64,000 nucleotides of DNA from Streptococcus parasanguinis (GTDB lineage Bacteria > Bacillota > Bacilli > Lactobacillales > Streptococcaceae): the NCBI RefSeq assembly GCF_031582885.1, contig NZ_CP133988.1, positions 1,805,501 to 1,869,500 on the forward strand, read 5' to 3'. Made by a program: the position numbers and the translations under genes. The notes beneath the pieces were generated by a model that was given only the letters and a program-made list of their open reading frames with translations, was not told where the DNA came from and made no database searches. Numbering within the stretch: the stretch's first letter is position 1; the number at the start of each line of letters is the position of its first letter. This document shows, piece by piece, positions 50,830 through 60,185 of the stretch.

Positions 50830-52002
50830 TTAGTCTACTTTGCCACCAAAAAGGCCGTGAGCCTTCCCTTGGGGCATTTTTAAGGCAAAGCTCAGCAAAA
50901 AGACGATCCCTACAACCCCTGCTAAAAAGAAGCTCATGACTTGGTAACCACCTCTTTCAATACAGAGGGCTGCGAGGAGTTGTAAAAGAATGGTTCCTAA
51001 ATAACGAGCTCCTTGGACAATGGCCATGGCAAGAACCAAGTCTTTGCCATTTACCTGTTGGGCGATAAACCGTAAGGAGACCATAATCAAAACCATCCCT
51101 GTCGTGTGCTTAGCTAAGAGAGTCATTATCACTTTTAAGAAGACAGGACTTGGAAGAGCATAGACAGCATATTGAGCGAAAATAATTCCGATTGGAAGAG
51201 CAATCAAAACCCGTAAAGGCCAGTGGTCCATGAATCGATCAGAGAAAAAGATCAAGGGAGCTTCCACTACGACGGAGACAGCTACAACCGTAGAGGCAAT
51301 ATGGACTGGTAGACCACTATCCATGAGCAACTCAGGAATATAGGTATGACCAATATTTCCAACCCCTGAAGCCAACCCAATCAACACAATAAAGAAGAGA
51401 TAAGGTCCATTGTGAAGAAGAGGACGAATAGAGACAGGGTGTTTTTCCTTTTCTACGACTGTCTCTTTTTTCTTCATTCGAACCGCACTTAGGCAGAAGA
51501 GACTCAATACAATGGTGATCAAAACCGTATAATAGACTGCTTGGGGACTAAACTGATGATAGACCCAGCCAGCTATTTGGACACCGACCGAGTAGCCAAT
51601 GGTTCCCCAAACGCGAATCTTCCCAAAAGCGTATGGACTTTGTGTTGCAAAAACTTCCATCATGGGAGCTGTCCCATTCAAACAGACTAGAACAATCCCA
51701 TAAAAAACAGTCAGCCAAAAGAGATTGGGGGCCCAAAGAAAACCGAAGACACCACCAATGATCACACTCAGACTGAGGGTCGTCATTTTTACGATTCCAA
51801 ATCGCTCATTGATATACCCAAAGAAGGGTTGGGCTACCATGGATAAGAAAAAGGCAACCGATACCAAAGTCGACACTTGAGTTGCACTATAGTGCTTTCC
51901 CATCAAATAGACGGAAATGAGGGTCGTAAAGAGAGATGTGGACATAAAATAAAAACTATAGAGTAGCATATAAGCCACATAAGAATTTCGGAATTTTTTC
52001 AT
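50830..52002 (-). CDS. MFS transporter (LacY/nucleoside-symporter-like)
   Basis: 390 aa from ATG at 52000-52002 (MKKFRNSYVAY) behind AAAGGA; a longer frame from 52056 overlaps the dacA terminator and is rejected. Twelve hydrophobic segments; the FGKIRVWGTIGYSVG segment is typical of the MFS_1-like/LacY-type group. Substrate unknown; a sugar or nucleoside is possible. Confidence 0.83.
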   Translation of the reverse strand: MKKFRNSYVAYMLLYSFYFMSTSLFTTLISVYLMGKHYSATQVSTLVSVAFFLSMVAQPFFGYINERFGIVKMTTLSLSVIIGGVFGFLWAPNLFWLTVFYGIVLVCLNGTAPMMEVFATQSPYAFGKIRVWGTIGYSVGVQIAGWVYHQFSPQAVYYTVLITIVLSLFCLSAVRMKKKETVVEKEKHPVSIRPLLHNGPYLFFIVLIGLASGVGNIGHTYIPELLMDSGLPVHIASTVVAVSVVVEAPLIFFSDRFMDHWPLRVLIALPIGIIFAQYAVYALPSPVFLKVIMTLLAKHTTGMVLIMVSLRFIAQQVNGKDLVLAMAIVQGARYLGTILLQLLAALCIERGGYQVMSFFLAGVVGIVFLLSFALKMPQGKAHGLFGGKVD

Positions 52003-52039
52003 ATAAATCCTTTCTAAAAATATCGGAATGGGACAATGA

Positions 52040-52068
52040 CAAAACCCAACTGACAATCAGTTAGGTTT
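52040..52068 (-). terminator. Terminator overlapping the dacA 3' end
   Basis: Minus strand AACCTAACTG-attgt-CAGTTGGGTT followed by TTG. The hairpin includes the dacA stop codon; its U run is short, so some read-through into the MFS gene is likely. Confidence 0.65.
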
Positions 52069-53419
52069 TATTTTGTTCTTTATTATAGCGCTTTTGAGCC
52101 TCTTTTTTGCGTCTCTCACGACTTTGTTTTTCAATCGAGAGAATGATGACAAGAATAAGAATGGGAATCAAGATCAGGAAGTGATCTAGCGAAAGCCATT
52201 TACTGTGCTTAGCCGTTGTCTTTTTCCCACTTGCTGTTTCTTTGACAAGCTCTGGCTTGGCTCCTTCTTCCACCTTCATATCATCTCGGATACCTTCAGA
52301 CAAGGTGTAGAGATCATTATCTACTGTCAGATAGCCATCTTTTACCGCAAGGGTCGGTTCTTTAGCCCCTTTTTTAACCGTTGCATAGAAGGGTTTTTCA
52401 AGTGTATAGGTCTTGCCGTCAATCTTCTGGACACCTGCATCTAACAATTTTTTATAGCCAAAATCTTTATAGGCTTTTTCGATCAAGGCATTGCCAAACG
52501 GGTGACGGTAATATTCCCCATCTTGGTCTGCCCAATCTCCTACGCCCATAATGACAGCAATTAAGCGCTGATTGCCCCGTTTGATGGTCGCGATATAGTT
52601 GAAAGCTCCACGAGGGCTTGAACCAGTTTTCAAACCATCCACACCTTTCAAGGCATACTTGGCTCCTGGCAATGAATAATTGTAGGTATCAAAGGTTTCC
52701 TCATATGGAGTCCCTTTTTTGACCGTGACTTGTGCTTGATTGGTATAGTTTAAAATATCTGGGTATTGATTGATAAAATGATAAACCAGAATCCCTAAAT
52801 CACGCGCAGTTGTCTGGTTGGCCGCATCATTTGGATAATTGTTGACCTGATAGTAGCCCTGCAAGGTGGAGATGGCCGCCCCACTCGGGTTATTCCAGAC
52901 CGTATTGGTCATCCCTAATTCCTTAGCCTTGGCATTCATGCGCTCGATAAAGGCATCTGGATCATTGTTGGACATGAGATTGGCCAACATGAGGGTCGAT
53001 ACATTTGAGGATGGAACCACTGTCATGGTAATCAACTCAGGAATTGTGTAGTCTACCCCAGCAACAATATTATTGTTGGAGATCTCATAGATCTTTCCGA
53101 TCGCTTGGTCTGAAGCGGTCGCCTTGATCACTGTATCCTTACTGATCTTGCCATTTGCCATATCTTCAAACAAGAGATAGAGCGTCATGAGCTTACTCAT
53201 GCTGGCAGGATCTCTGACTTCATCGATATTGTCTTTCCAAAGAACATTGCCCGTATTTCCGTCAATAATAAGCGAAGAATGTGGACGGTTAATGGCTTGG
53301 ACATTGTCATTTGGATACATCTTTTGCGCCATATCTACCAATTCATCCGCACTCGCTAGAATTGGCTGGCATAAGAGACTCAGAAGGAGGCAAATATGGA
53401 TCAAATATTTTTTTATCAT
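52061..53419 (-). CDS. dacA: D-alanyl-D-alanine carboxypeptidase (PBP3/DacA)
   Basis: Trims the terminal D-Ala from peptidoglycan pentapeptides. 452 aa. Signal peptide (about 1-25), active-site SxxK in ASMSKLMT near residue 72, SxN in VPSSNVST near 137, KTG in LKTGSSPRG near 265. A C-terminal PBP5-type beta domain follows, then a transmembrane helix (about 410-430) and a basic cytoplasmic tail. Confidence 0.96.
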   Translation of the reverse strand: MIKKYLIHICLLLSLLCQPILASADELVDMAQKMYPNDNVQAINRPHSSLIIDGNTGNVLWKDNIDEVRDPASMSKLMTLYLLFEDMANGKISKDTVIKATASDQAIGKIYEISNNNIVAGVDYTIPELITMTVVPSSNVSTLMLANLMSNNDPDAFIERMNAKAKELGMTNTVWNNPSGAAISTLQGYYQVNNYPNDAANQTTARDLGILVYHFINQYPDILNYTNQAQVTVKKGTPYEETFDTYNYSLPGAKYALKGVDGLKTGSSPRGAFNYIATIKRGNQRLIAVIMGVGDWADQDGEYYRHPFGNALIEKAYKDFGYKKLLDAGVQKIDGKTYTLEKPFYATVKKGAKEPTLAVKDGYLTVDNDLYTLSEGIRDDMKVEEGAKPELVKETASGKKTTAKHSKWLSLDHFLILIPILILVIILSIEKQSRERRKKEAQKRYNKEQNKT

Positions 53420-53560
53420 AAACTTTTCCTTTATAACAGACTAATCAGCTGGAGGCTAAAATAAGCTTCTAGCCCTCATGCCCTTTCCTCTTGTCTCCCA
53501 GTAGATGAAAAGAGCTAATCCCAGCAGATAATTACTTGTATTGTACCATATTTTGAAGCA

Positions 53561-53599
53561 GAAAAAAACCTATCTGGCCCGAATAAATCGGCGATAGGT
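53561..53599 (-). terminator. Terminator of nagB
   Basis: Minus strand ACCTATCGCCGA ... TCGGGCCAGATAGGT followed by TTTTTTT, just after the nagB stop. Confidence 0.88.
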
Positions 53600-53607
53600 C
53601 CTGTTTT

Positions 53608-54315
53608 TTATCGACTTAACAAGCTCAAGGCTTCCTTATCCGCAATAATGGTCACATTTGGATGTCCTTGAAGGGCACTAGCTGGCACTTTTTCTGTCCT
53701 TTCACCCTCTACTGTACCTTTGATTGCTTGGGCTTTTGATTCCCCATAAGCAAACAAGACAATTGATTTCGCAGCTAAGATATTGGCAATCCCCATCGAA
53801 ATGGCTTGGGTTGGTACATCTTCGATCTTATCAAAGAAACGAGAATTGGCCTCAATGGTAGAGGCATCCAACTGAACTAAGTGGGTCTGACTATCAAAGG
53901 ATGTCCCTGGCTCATTAAAACCGATATGCCCATTGCGTCCGATTCCCAAGATTTGAAGATCCACTGGATGGTCTTCGAGTATTTTGTTATAACGGATCAC
54001 TTCTTGATCGGCAGATTCTTCTACACCTGATGGGAGATAACTTTCTTTGAATGGTTTGGCATCAAAGAGGTTTTTCTCCATGAAATACCGATAAGATTGA
54101 GGATCATCTCCCGTCAACCCTACGTATTCATCTAAGTTCACACTGATTAGATTAGACAGATCCAAATCACTTTCACGAATTTGTTTATAAAACTCAAGGG
54201 GACTGCTTCCAGTCGCAAGACCTAAGGTTTGAGCACCTTCCTTTAAAGTTTCTTTCAATATATCAAAGGCAACTTTTCCACCCTCAATTTGGTCCTTTAC
54301 TTCAATAATTTTCAT
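53608..54315 (-). CDS. nagB: Glucosamine-6-phosphate deaminase
   Basis: Converts GlcN6P to Fru6P plus ammonia, opposing wall synthesis via GlmM. 235 aa. [16 protein letters not shown] near residue 35, LDEYVGL near 62 and [14 protein letters not shown] near 125 hold the catalytic Asp, His and Glu. AGGAGG site. The promoter has a NagR-like operator. Confidence 0.97.
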   Translation of the reverse strand: MKIIEVKDQIEGGKVAFDILKETLKEGAQTLGLATGSSPLEFYKQIRESDLDLSNLISVNLDEYVGLTGDDPQSYRYFMEKNLFDAKPFKESYLPSGVEESADQEVIRYNKILEDHPVDLQILGIGRNGHIGFNEPGTSFDSQTHLVQLDASTIEANSRFFDKIEDVPTQAISMGIANILAAKSIVLFAYGESKAQAIKGTVEGERTEKVPASALQGHPNVTIIADKEALSLLSR

Positions 54316-54345
54316 TGGATAGACCTCCTATTTCTCTATGCTTTT

Positions 54346-54374
54346 ATTATATGGTATAGACCAATTTTTGTCAA
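54346..54374 (-). promoter_or_regulatory. nagB promoter with NagR (GntR-type) operator
   Basis: Minus strand TTGACA (54369-54374), 17-bp spacer, TATAAT (54346-54351). The spacer contains TGGTCTATACCA (54352-54363), matching the dre-type sites of GntR/HutC regulator NagR. Binding here would block the polymerase until an amino-sugar phosphate is present. Confidence 0.8.
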
Positions 54375-54424
54375 GTGAAACCGCTATCTTTTTCTGGCAT
54401 TTTTTTCATTTTCAAGTCGATTCG

Positions 54425-54433
54425 TGATATAAT
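54425..54433 (+). promoter_or_regulatory. Extended -10 promoter before the small membrane protein
   Basis: TG-A-TATAAT with hexamer 54428-54433, 7 nt before ATG at 54441. It also drives queA. Confidence 0.6.
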
Positions 54434-54440
54434 GAAAGGT

Positions 54441-54611
54441 ATGATTGTATCACTATTATTCATCATTTTTTTGATCGGACTCCTTGTCTTTCTCTTATCT
54501 TTCTTGATTCATCAAAGAAAGATTCTCAAGGTCCTGATCTTTTTGATGGGAATCAGCCTGATGCTCTTAGCTGTCGGGACTACCATCTATCTACTCACAA
54601 ATTTATTATAA
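54441..54611 (+). CDS. Small membrane protein (56 aa) before queA
   Basis: 56 aa with two hydrophobic helices ([20 protein letters not shown] and [18 protein letters not shown]) joined by a basic loop (HQRKILK). No family recognised. ATG at 54441 is chosen because the -10 ends 7 nt upstream; ATG at 54432 lies in the promoter, and an upstream reading from 54375 would start before it. The AAAGG at 54435-54439 is too close to serve as an RBS. Followed 11 nt later by queA. Confidence 0.6.
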   Translation: MIVSLLFIIFLIGLLVFLLSFLIHQRKILKVLIFLMGISLMLLAVGTTIYLLTNLL

Positions 54612-54622
54612 AAGGAGCGCAA

Positions 54623-55651
54623 ATGAATACTAACGACTTTGACTTTGATTTGCCTGAAGAACTGATTGCTCAAACCCCTCTTGAAAAACGAGATGCCTCT
54701 AAACTCTTGATCCTCGATCGAAAAACAGGGCAATTCCAAGACCGTCATTTTGATGCAATTTTGGATGAATTGGAGCCAGGAGATGCTCTTGTCATGAACA
54801 ATACGCGCGTTCTACCTGCCCGTCTTCATGGAGTCAAACCAGAAACAGGTGGTCACGTCGAATTCCTTCTCCTTAAAAATACGCAAGATGACTGTTGGGA
54901 AGTCTTGGCAAAACCTGCAAAACGCTTAAAGGTCGGGGCCACAGTCAGCTTCGGAGATGGTCGTTTGACCGCAACTGTCGAGGAAGAATTAGAGCACGGA
55001 GGCCGTATCGTTCGCTTCCACTACCAAGGGATCTTTTTAGAAGTTTTGGAAAGCCTTGGTGAAATGCCACTTCCTCCCTATATTCACGAAAAGCTTGCTG
55101 ACCGCGAGCGCTACCAAACTGTTTACGCCAAAGAAAATGGTTCTGCTGCAGCTCCAACGGCAGGTCTTCATTTCACCCAAGAATTGCTCCAAAAGATTGA
55201 AGCAAAGGGTGTTCATCTTGTTTACTTGACCCTTCATGTAGGCCTAGGAACCTTCCGTCCAGTATCCGTGGACAATCTTGAAGACCATGAGATGCACTCT
55301 GAATTTTACCAACTTTCTGAAGAGGCTGCTGCGACCCTTCGTCAGGTAAAAGCTGCAGGAAAACGCATCGTGGCCGTCGGAACGACTTCTATTCGAACCC
55401 TTGAAACGATTGGCAATAAATTTGATGGAGATATCCAAGCCGATTCAGGTTGGACCAATATCTTTATCAAACCAGGTTATGAATGGAAAGTCGTCGATGC
55501 CTTTTCAACCAACTTCCACCTTCCAAAATCAACTCTGGTCATGTTGGTTTCTGCCTTTGCTGGCCGTGAATTAACCCTCGAAGCATACCACCATGCTATT
55601 CAAGAACGCTACCGTTTCTTCAGCTTTGGGGATGCCATGTTCATCAAGTAA
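54623..55651 (+). CDS. queA: tRNA preQ1(34) S-adenosylmethionine ribosyltransferase-isomerase
   Basis: Queuosine pathway: adds the ribosyl group of SAM to preQ1 in tRNA to make epoxyqueuosine. 342 aa. Conserved start [35 protein letters not shown] near residue 60, and [10 protein letters not shown] near 175. AAGGAG site. Next to arcR, as in related streptococci. Confidence 0.97.
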   Translation: MNTNDFDFDLPEELIAQTPLEKRDASKLLILDRKTGQFQDRHFDAILDELEPGDALVMNNTRVLPARLHGVKPETGGHVEFLLLKNTQDDCWEVLAKPAKRLKVGATVSFGDGRLTATVEEELEHGGRIVRFHYQGIFLEVLESLGEMPLPPYIHEKLADRERYQTVYAKENGSAAAPTAGLHFTQELLQKIEAKGVHLVYLTLHVGLGTFRPVSVDNLEDHEMHSEFYQLSEEAAATLRQVKAAGKRIVAVGTTSIRTLETIGNKFDGDIQADSGWTNIFIKPGYEWKVVDAFSTNFHLPKSTLVMLVSAFAGRELTLEAYHHAIQERYRFFSFGDAMFIK

Positions 55652-55662
55652 AGGAGTCTCTC

Positions 55663-56133
55663 ATGAATAAAATTGAAAGTCGCCACCGCTTGATCCGCTC
55701 GATCATTTCTGAGCGTAGGATTCATACCCAACAAGAACTCCAAGAAGCCTTAGAAGCCAATGGCGTTCTCGTTACCCAGTCCACCCTTTCACGGGATGTT
55801 AAATCCTTGAATTTGGTAAAAATTAACGAGGGGGATAGTTCCTACTATGCCATGAACACCATCGCTCCTTCCCGTTGGGAAAAGCGCCTGCGGATGTATA
55901 TGGAAGATGCCTTAGTTATGTTACGGCCCGTTCAAAACCAGGTCGTTGTAAAAACTCTTCCAGGTCTGGCCCAATCCTTTGGAGCTATCTTAGATGCATT
56001 GGAACTTCAAGAAATTGTAGCCACCATCTGTGGAGATGATGTCTGTTTGGTTATCTGCGAAGACAACCAAGGAGCTTTGGATTGTTTTGAAAAATTAAAA
56101 GAATTCACCCCACCCTTCTTCTTTAGTAAATAA
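55663..56133 (+). CDS. arcR: ArgR-family regulator of the arginine deiminase genes (ArcR)
   Basis: 156 aa. N-terminal winged helix (about 1-70) with [12 protein letters not shown], then the C-terminal arginine-binding oligomerisation domain with [11 protein letters not shown]. Its position, convergent with arcT beside queA, is that of ArcR of S. gordonii, an activator of the arc operon. The arginine-sensing role is from the family; the target is inferred from position. Confidence 0.93.
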   Translation: MNKIESRHRLIRSIISERRIHTQQELQEALEANGVLVTQSTLSRDVKSLNLVKINEGDSSYYAMNTIAPSRWEKRLRMYMEDALVMLRPVQNQVVVKTLPGLAQSFGAILDALELQEIVATICGDDVCLVICEDNQGALDCFEKLKEFTPPFFFSK

Positions 56134-56164
56134 AAAGTTTGGAAACTAAGTTTCCAAACTTTTT
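56133..56164. terminator. Bidirectional terminator between arcR and arcT
   Basis: AAAAAGTTTGGAAAC-taa-GTTTCCAAACTTTTT, symmetrical; serves both convergent genes. Confidence 0.92.
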
Positions 56165-57497
56165 ATTTTGTCGCTAGTCGCTGAATGGCTTCTCGATAGA
56201 TTTCCATCGCAGCGTAGAGATCGTCAATTTTTGCTCGTTCATTGGCCTGGTGCTCGGTCTGTTCTGCACCTGGGAAAAGAGCGCCGAAAGCGACACAATT
56301 TTCCATGGTCCGAGCAAATGTCGCACCACCAGAAGACATAGCTGGCGTCTTATCACCAGTTTCTTCCTGGTAGACGGCCATCAAAGAGCTGACTAAAGGA
56401 CTATCCAAAGGAACATATAAAGGAGCTAAATAATCAAACTCTTCATATTCCAACTGATAACTAGCTGCAATTTCTTGCAAACGAGCTACCAAGGCATCCT
56501 TGTCTGCTAAGACGGGGATCCGGATATCAATCCCGATTTCCGATTGTTCTTGATCGATCACAAGGGTCGCAAGATTGAAGGAAAGATCCCCACTTGGTTC
56601 ATCTGTAATTTTTCCAAATAGGGCTTCTCCAGTTGCATCCTCACCAACAGCATCTGCAATAAAGAGCAAGGCTGGGTGGGGTTGGATGAGGGACAGACTT
56701 TCCGCTAAACCGACAATGGCATTCACTCCTTCGGCTGCATCTTTGGAGTGCTTTGAAACTCCCATAACCGTTACAGAATCTTCTGTTTGGCTATACTGAA
56801 CCCCACTTTGATCCAAAACGGGAAGCAATTCTTCTAAACGATGACCTGCATAGGTCGCTTTATCTGGAACAACATTGAGGGCCTGACCAGCCTGTAAAGG
56901 AAGATCATCCCAACCTGGGCCATGCAATTTCACTTGTAACAAGCCTTTTTCAGCATAGGTTAATGGGAAAGAAGAATCTGGCGCAAACCCAAGATCTGCT
57001 TGTTCTTCAATTTGATTGTAGCGGTTCATACAGCGCCACAAGGTTTCTTCATCCGTCCCAAAGATAAAGCGGATTCGTTTGGTAAACTGGATGCCATCAT
57101 CCAGCAAACTCTTAACTGCATAGAGGGCAGCGAGTGACGGCCCCTTATCATCCTGCACACCACGACCTACTAGATAGTCACCGACAACAGTCGCTTCAAA
57201 GGGTGGCGTTTGCCAATCTTTTAGATCACCGGCTGGAACAACATCCAAGTGACAAAGAACGGCCAGGAGTTCTTCCCCCTGACCGATCTCTGCATATCCA
57301 TAGTATCCTTCAGGATCTATATATGTTTGAAAACCTAATTCTTGAGCAAACTCTAAGGTTTTTTCTAGGACATCTTGGATAGCTTGTCCAAACGGTGTTC
57401 CATTTTCCCCTTCATTTAACACAGAAGGGTAAGAAATGATGGTTTGAAGAGAGTTTAAAAACTGCTCTTTTACATCGTCTTTTATTCTATTTTTCAT
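56163..57497 (-). CDS. arcT: M20 dipeptidase-like protein (ArcT)
   Basis: 444 aa from ATG at 57495-57497 (MKNRIKDD); the upstream GTG lies on the RBS. M20 (PepV/Sapep) zinc peptidase: LCHLDVVPAGD near residue 85, VQDDKGPS near 118, GTDEET near 150, and a C-terminal AEQTEHQANE. Last gene of the arc cluster, 20 nt after arcD. It may release arginine from peptides for the pathway; this is inferred from position, as ArcT has been variously labelled. Confidence 0.85.
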   Translation of the reverse strand: MKNRIKDDVKEQFLNSLQTIISYPSVLNEGENGTPFGQAIQDVLEKTLEFAQELGFQTYIDPEGYYGYAEIGQGEELLAVLCHLDVVPAGDLKDWQTPPFEATVVGDYLVGRGVQDDKGPSLAALYAVKSLLDDGIQFTKRIRFIFGTDEETLWRCMNRYNQIEEQADLGFAPDSSFPLTYAEKGLLQVKLHGPGWDDLPLQAGQALNVVPDKATYAGHRLEELLPVLDQSGVQYSQTEDSVTVMGVSKHSKDAAEGVNAIVGLAESLSLIQPHPALLFIADAVGEDATGEALFGKITDEPSGDLSFNLATLVIDQEQSEIGIDIRIPVLADKDALVARLQEIAASYQLEYEEFDYLAPLYVPLDSPLVSSLMAVYQEETGDKTPAMSSGGATFARTMENCVAFGALFPGAEQTEHQANERAKIDDLYAAMEIYREAIQRLATK

Positions 57498-57516
57498 GAA
57501 ACACCTCACTCACTTC

Positions 57517-59031
57517 TTATAAGAATGTAACGAAGGTTCCAAGAAGAAGGAGAACAATTGTTACTACTATAATTGCAACAACAAGTTTTGCCATGAATTT
57601 CCACCAAGTAGCAATGTTGATGCGGCCAAGAGCAAGAGCTCCCATTACAATACCAGAAGTTGGTGCGATCAAGTTCAAGACACCAGATGCTGATTGGTAG
57701 GCAGTGATGATCAAGCTAGGACGTACATGTACGAATTCTCCAAGAGGAGCCATGATACCCATTGTCGCGCTGGCAAGACCAGATGATGATGGGATCAAGA
57801 ATGACATTGGCAAGTAGAAAATGTAAGTCAAGACGATGAAAACTTGAGATGAAAGTCCACTGAGTCCTTCTTTACCCCAGTTCAAGATAGTATCAGTGAT
57901 CATACCGTTGTTCATGATGACTTGGATACCACGAGCGATTGCTACGATAAGAGCAACACTCAAGAGGTCAGCTGCACCATTCATGAAGGATGAAATAATT
58001 TTTTCTTCTTTCAATCCGTAAACAATACCGATTAAAATACCCATAAAGGCAAAGAGCATTGCTCCTTCAGGGAAGTACCATGAACCGAGAGCTTGAGTTG
58101 AAGTACCAACAATCTTACCAACTACTGGAAGGCCTGTTAACCAAGTATTAAAGTCACTGAAAATAGTAACATGGAGATCATTCCAAGGAATGAAACTCAA
58201 GACCATCAAGACAAAGGTCAAAACAAAGAGTACAAAGACTTGTTTTTGTTTCTTTGTAAGAGTTGAATTAACATTTTCATCATCCTCACCAACATTGAAG
58301 AATTTCATATCTTCATCACGAGTTGCATAGGTGAGAGATTTGGTTGGGTCTTTTTGGATCTTATCTGCATACTTGTAAACAAACCAAGTGCTAAGACCAG
58401 TTAAGACAACCCAGAAAATCAAACGAAGGATGATACCTTCACCAAGACCAACACCTGCAGTTGAAGATGCGATACCTGTTGCAAATGGGTTCAAGGTAGA
58501 TGCCAAACATCCAATCTGTGAACCGAGCAAGATAATGGCTACCCCAGTCAAACTATCAAATCCAACGGCCATCATAACTGGCACAAGGAGAGGATAGAAA
58601 GCCATGGTTTCTTCACCCATACCATACGTTGTACCACCAAGAGCAAACAAAGGCATAAGAACCAAAATCAACATTTTTTCGCGACCTTTGTATTTCTTCA
58701 CGATGGAAGCAATACCAGTGTCTAGCATCCCAGTTTCATTGACAACACCAAGGAAACCACCAACCATTAAGATGAAGAAGGCTACATCAATCGCCGCACT
58801 AGTTTCTTTAATCAACGAACCTTTTTCAGGTGTTGTTCCTAGCATGGCACGAATAGGAGCCATCAAGACATCCCAAATCCCTTGAGGATTTTGCGGTTGT
58901 GACTTATAAACACCATCCACAAAAGCTCCAGCTGGGATAATCCAAGTCAACACTGCCATAATAGCAATGATGATCAACAATACGGTATAAGATGAAGGCA
59001 TCTTAAACCCTTTTTTAGCTTTTTCACTCAT
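57517..59031 (-). CDS. arcD: Arginine-ornithine antiporter ArcD (YfcC family)
   Basis: 504-aa integral membrane protein of the YfcC/C4-dicarboxylate-carrier type, with about 12 helices and LIAPTSGIVMGALALG near the C-terminus. In the arc operon of streptococci this family exchanges arginine for ornithine without energy cost. AGGAGGAAG site. The substrate is inferred from operon context. Confidence 0.88.
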   Translation of the reverse strand: MSEKAKKGFKMPSSYTVLLIIIAIMAVLTWIIPAGAFVDGVYKSQPQNPQGIWDVLMAPIRAMLGTTPEKGSLIKETSAAIDVAFFILMVGGFLGVVNETGMLDTGIASIVKKYKGREKMLILVLMPLFALGGTTYGMGEETMAFYPLLVPVMMAVGFDSLTGVAIILLGSQIGCLASTLNPFATGIASSTAGVGLGEGIILRLIFWVVLTGLSTWFVYKYADKIQKDPTKSLTYATRDEDMKFFNVGEDDENVNSTLTKKQKQVFVLFVLTFVLMVLSFIPWNDLHVTIFSDFNTWLTGLPVVGKIVGTSTQALGSWYFPEGAMLFAFMGILIGIVYGLKEEKIISSFMNGAADLLSVALIVAIARGIQVIMNNGMITDTILNWGKEGLSGLSSQVFIVLTYIFYLPMSFLIPSSSGLASATMGIMAPLGEFVHVRPSLIITAYQSASGVLNLIAPTSGIVMGALALGRINIATWWKFMAKLVVAIIVVTIVLLLLGTFVTFL

Positions 59032-59066
59032 TTGTCTTCCTCCTAACGCAACAAAGTGTGAGTGAT

Positions 59067-59091
59067 GTTTTACAAGAGTCTCTTGTAAAAC
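59067..59091. other. Perfect palindrome between arcC and arcD
   Basis: GTTTTACAAGAG-t-CTCTTGTAAAAC, a stem with almost no loop, 36 bp before arcD. It has no U run on the arc strand, so it may be an mRNA processing or stability element rather than a terminator. Confidence 0.55.
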
Positions 59092-59155
59092 GCTTACCTA
59101 TAGACTTATTCTATCACAATAAGCTTTAAAATACTAGTTTTTTCCTAATTTTTCA

Positions 59156-60100
59156 TTAGTCTTTTTGGATGATTGTTCCACTTTCAGACTCAATCAAAGC
59201 TCCAAGGTTTTCAAGTGATGTAATAACTGCTTTTCCTTCTGGACGACCATTTACAAAGGCAATCGCAGCTTCTACTTTAGGAAGCATGCTTCCTGGTGCA
59301 AATTGATCTTGTTTGATGTACTCTTCCAATTGAGCGACATTGACATGTTCCAATTTTTCTTGGTCTGGTTTGTTGTAGTTTACAAAGACATAGTCTACAC
59401 CAGTCAAAACGATGAAGAGGTCTGCTTCTACTAACTCAGCCAAACGTTGTGATGCAAAGTCTTTGTCGATAACAGCTTCAACACCAGTCAAGCTACCATT
59501 TGCTTCTTTCACAACTGGGATACCGCCACCACCAGCAGCAACAACGACTTGTCCGTCGTTCAACAAGGTACGGATGGTATTGATTTCTTTGATATCCACT
59601 GGTTTTGGTGAAGCCACAACTTTACGCCAGCCACGACCAGCATCTTCTTTGAAAGTTGCACCTGATTTTTCAGCTTCTGCTTTTGCTTCTTCTTCTGAGT
59701 AGAATGGACCGATTGGTTTGCTGAGGTTGACAAAAGCTGGGTCGTTCTTATCAACAATGACTTGTGTCACAACAGAAGCCACATCTTTTTCGATTCCTTC
59801 TTCATGAAGAGCATTTTGAAGAGCATTTTGAAGCCAGTAGCCAATGCTTCCTTCGGTCATAGCAACTAATGAATCAAGTGGGAAAGCAGGGTTCTTTTCA
59901 GAGTTTGCTGCCAAGTGTTGGAGCAAGAGGTTCCCTACTTGAGGACCATTTCCGTGAGTGATGATCAAGTCATCCCCGTTTTTGATTAATTTGACTAAGT
60001 GTTTTGCTGTTTCTACAAGTGCTTCTTGTTGAGCTTGAGCAGAAGGATCAGATGAGAGTATAGCATTTCCTCCCAAAGCAACGACGATTTTTCTTGACAT
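59156..60100 (-). CDS. arcC: Carbamate kinase
   Basis: Last step of the arginine deiminase pathway: carbamoyl phosphate plus ADP gives ATP, ammonia and CO2. 314 aa, amino-acid-kinase fold. It begins [34 protein letters not shown] near residue 45; [12 protein letters not shown] near 158; [11 protein letters not shown] near 203. A strong terminator lies just upstream. Confidence 0.97.
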   Translation of the reverse strand: MSRKIVVALGGNAILSSDPSAQAQQEALVETAKHLVKLIKNGDDLIITHGNGPQVGNLLLQHLAANSEKNPAFPLDSLVAMTEGSIGYWLQNALQNALHEEGIEKDVASVVTQVIVDKNDPAFVNLSKPIGPFYSEEEAKAEAEKSGATFKEDAGRGWRKVVASPKPVDIKEINTIRTLLNDGQVVVAAGGGGIPVVKEANGSLTGVEAVIDKDFASQRLAELVEADLFIVLTGVDYVFVNYNKPDQEKLEHVNVAQLEEYIKQDQFAPGSMLPKVEAAIAFVNGRPEGKAVITSLENLGALIESESGTIIQKD

Positions 60101-60115
60101 AAGTTTTCCCTTTCT

Positions 60116-60158
60116 ATAAAAAATAGGGGCAGGACTAAAGCTAGCAGTCCAGCCCCTA
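60116..60158 (-). terminator. Strong terminator between arcB and arcC
   Basis: Minus strand TAGGGGCTGGACT ... AGTCCTGCCCCTATTTTTT after the arcB stop. It must allow read-through to express arcC-arcD-arcT, or these use a promoter not recognised here. Confidence 0.9.
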
Positions 60159-60185
60159 TAGCTGTTGGTATACGGTTATAAAGTC

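Noticed and set aside
59075..59100. CRE-like sequence before arcD (GTAAAACGCTTACC)
   Set aside because: Both strands give two or three mismatches or a one-base shift relative to the consensus.
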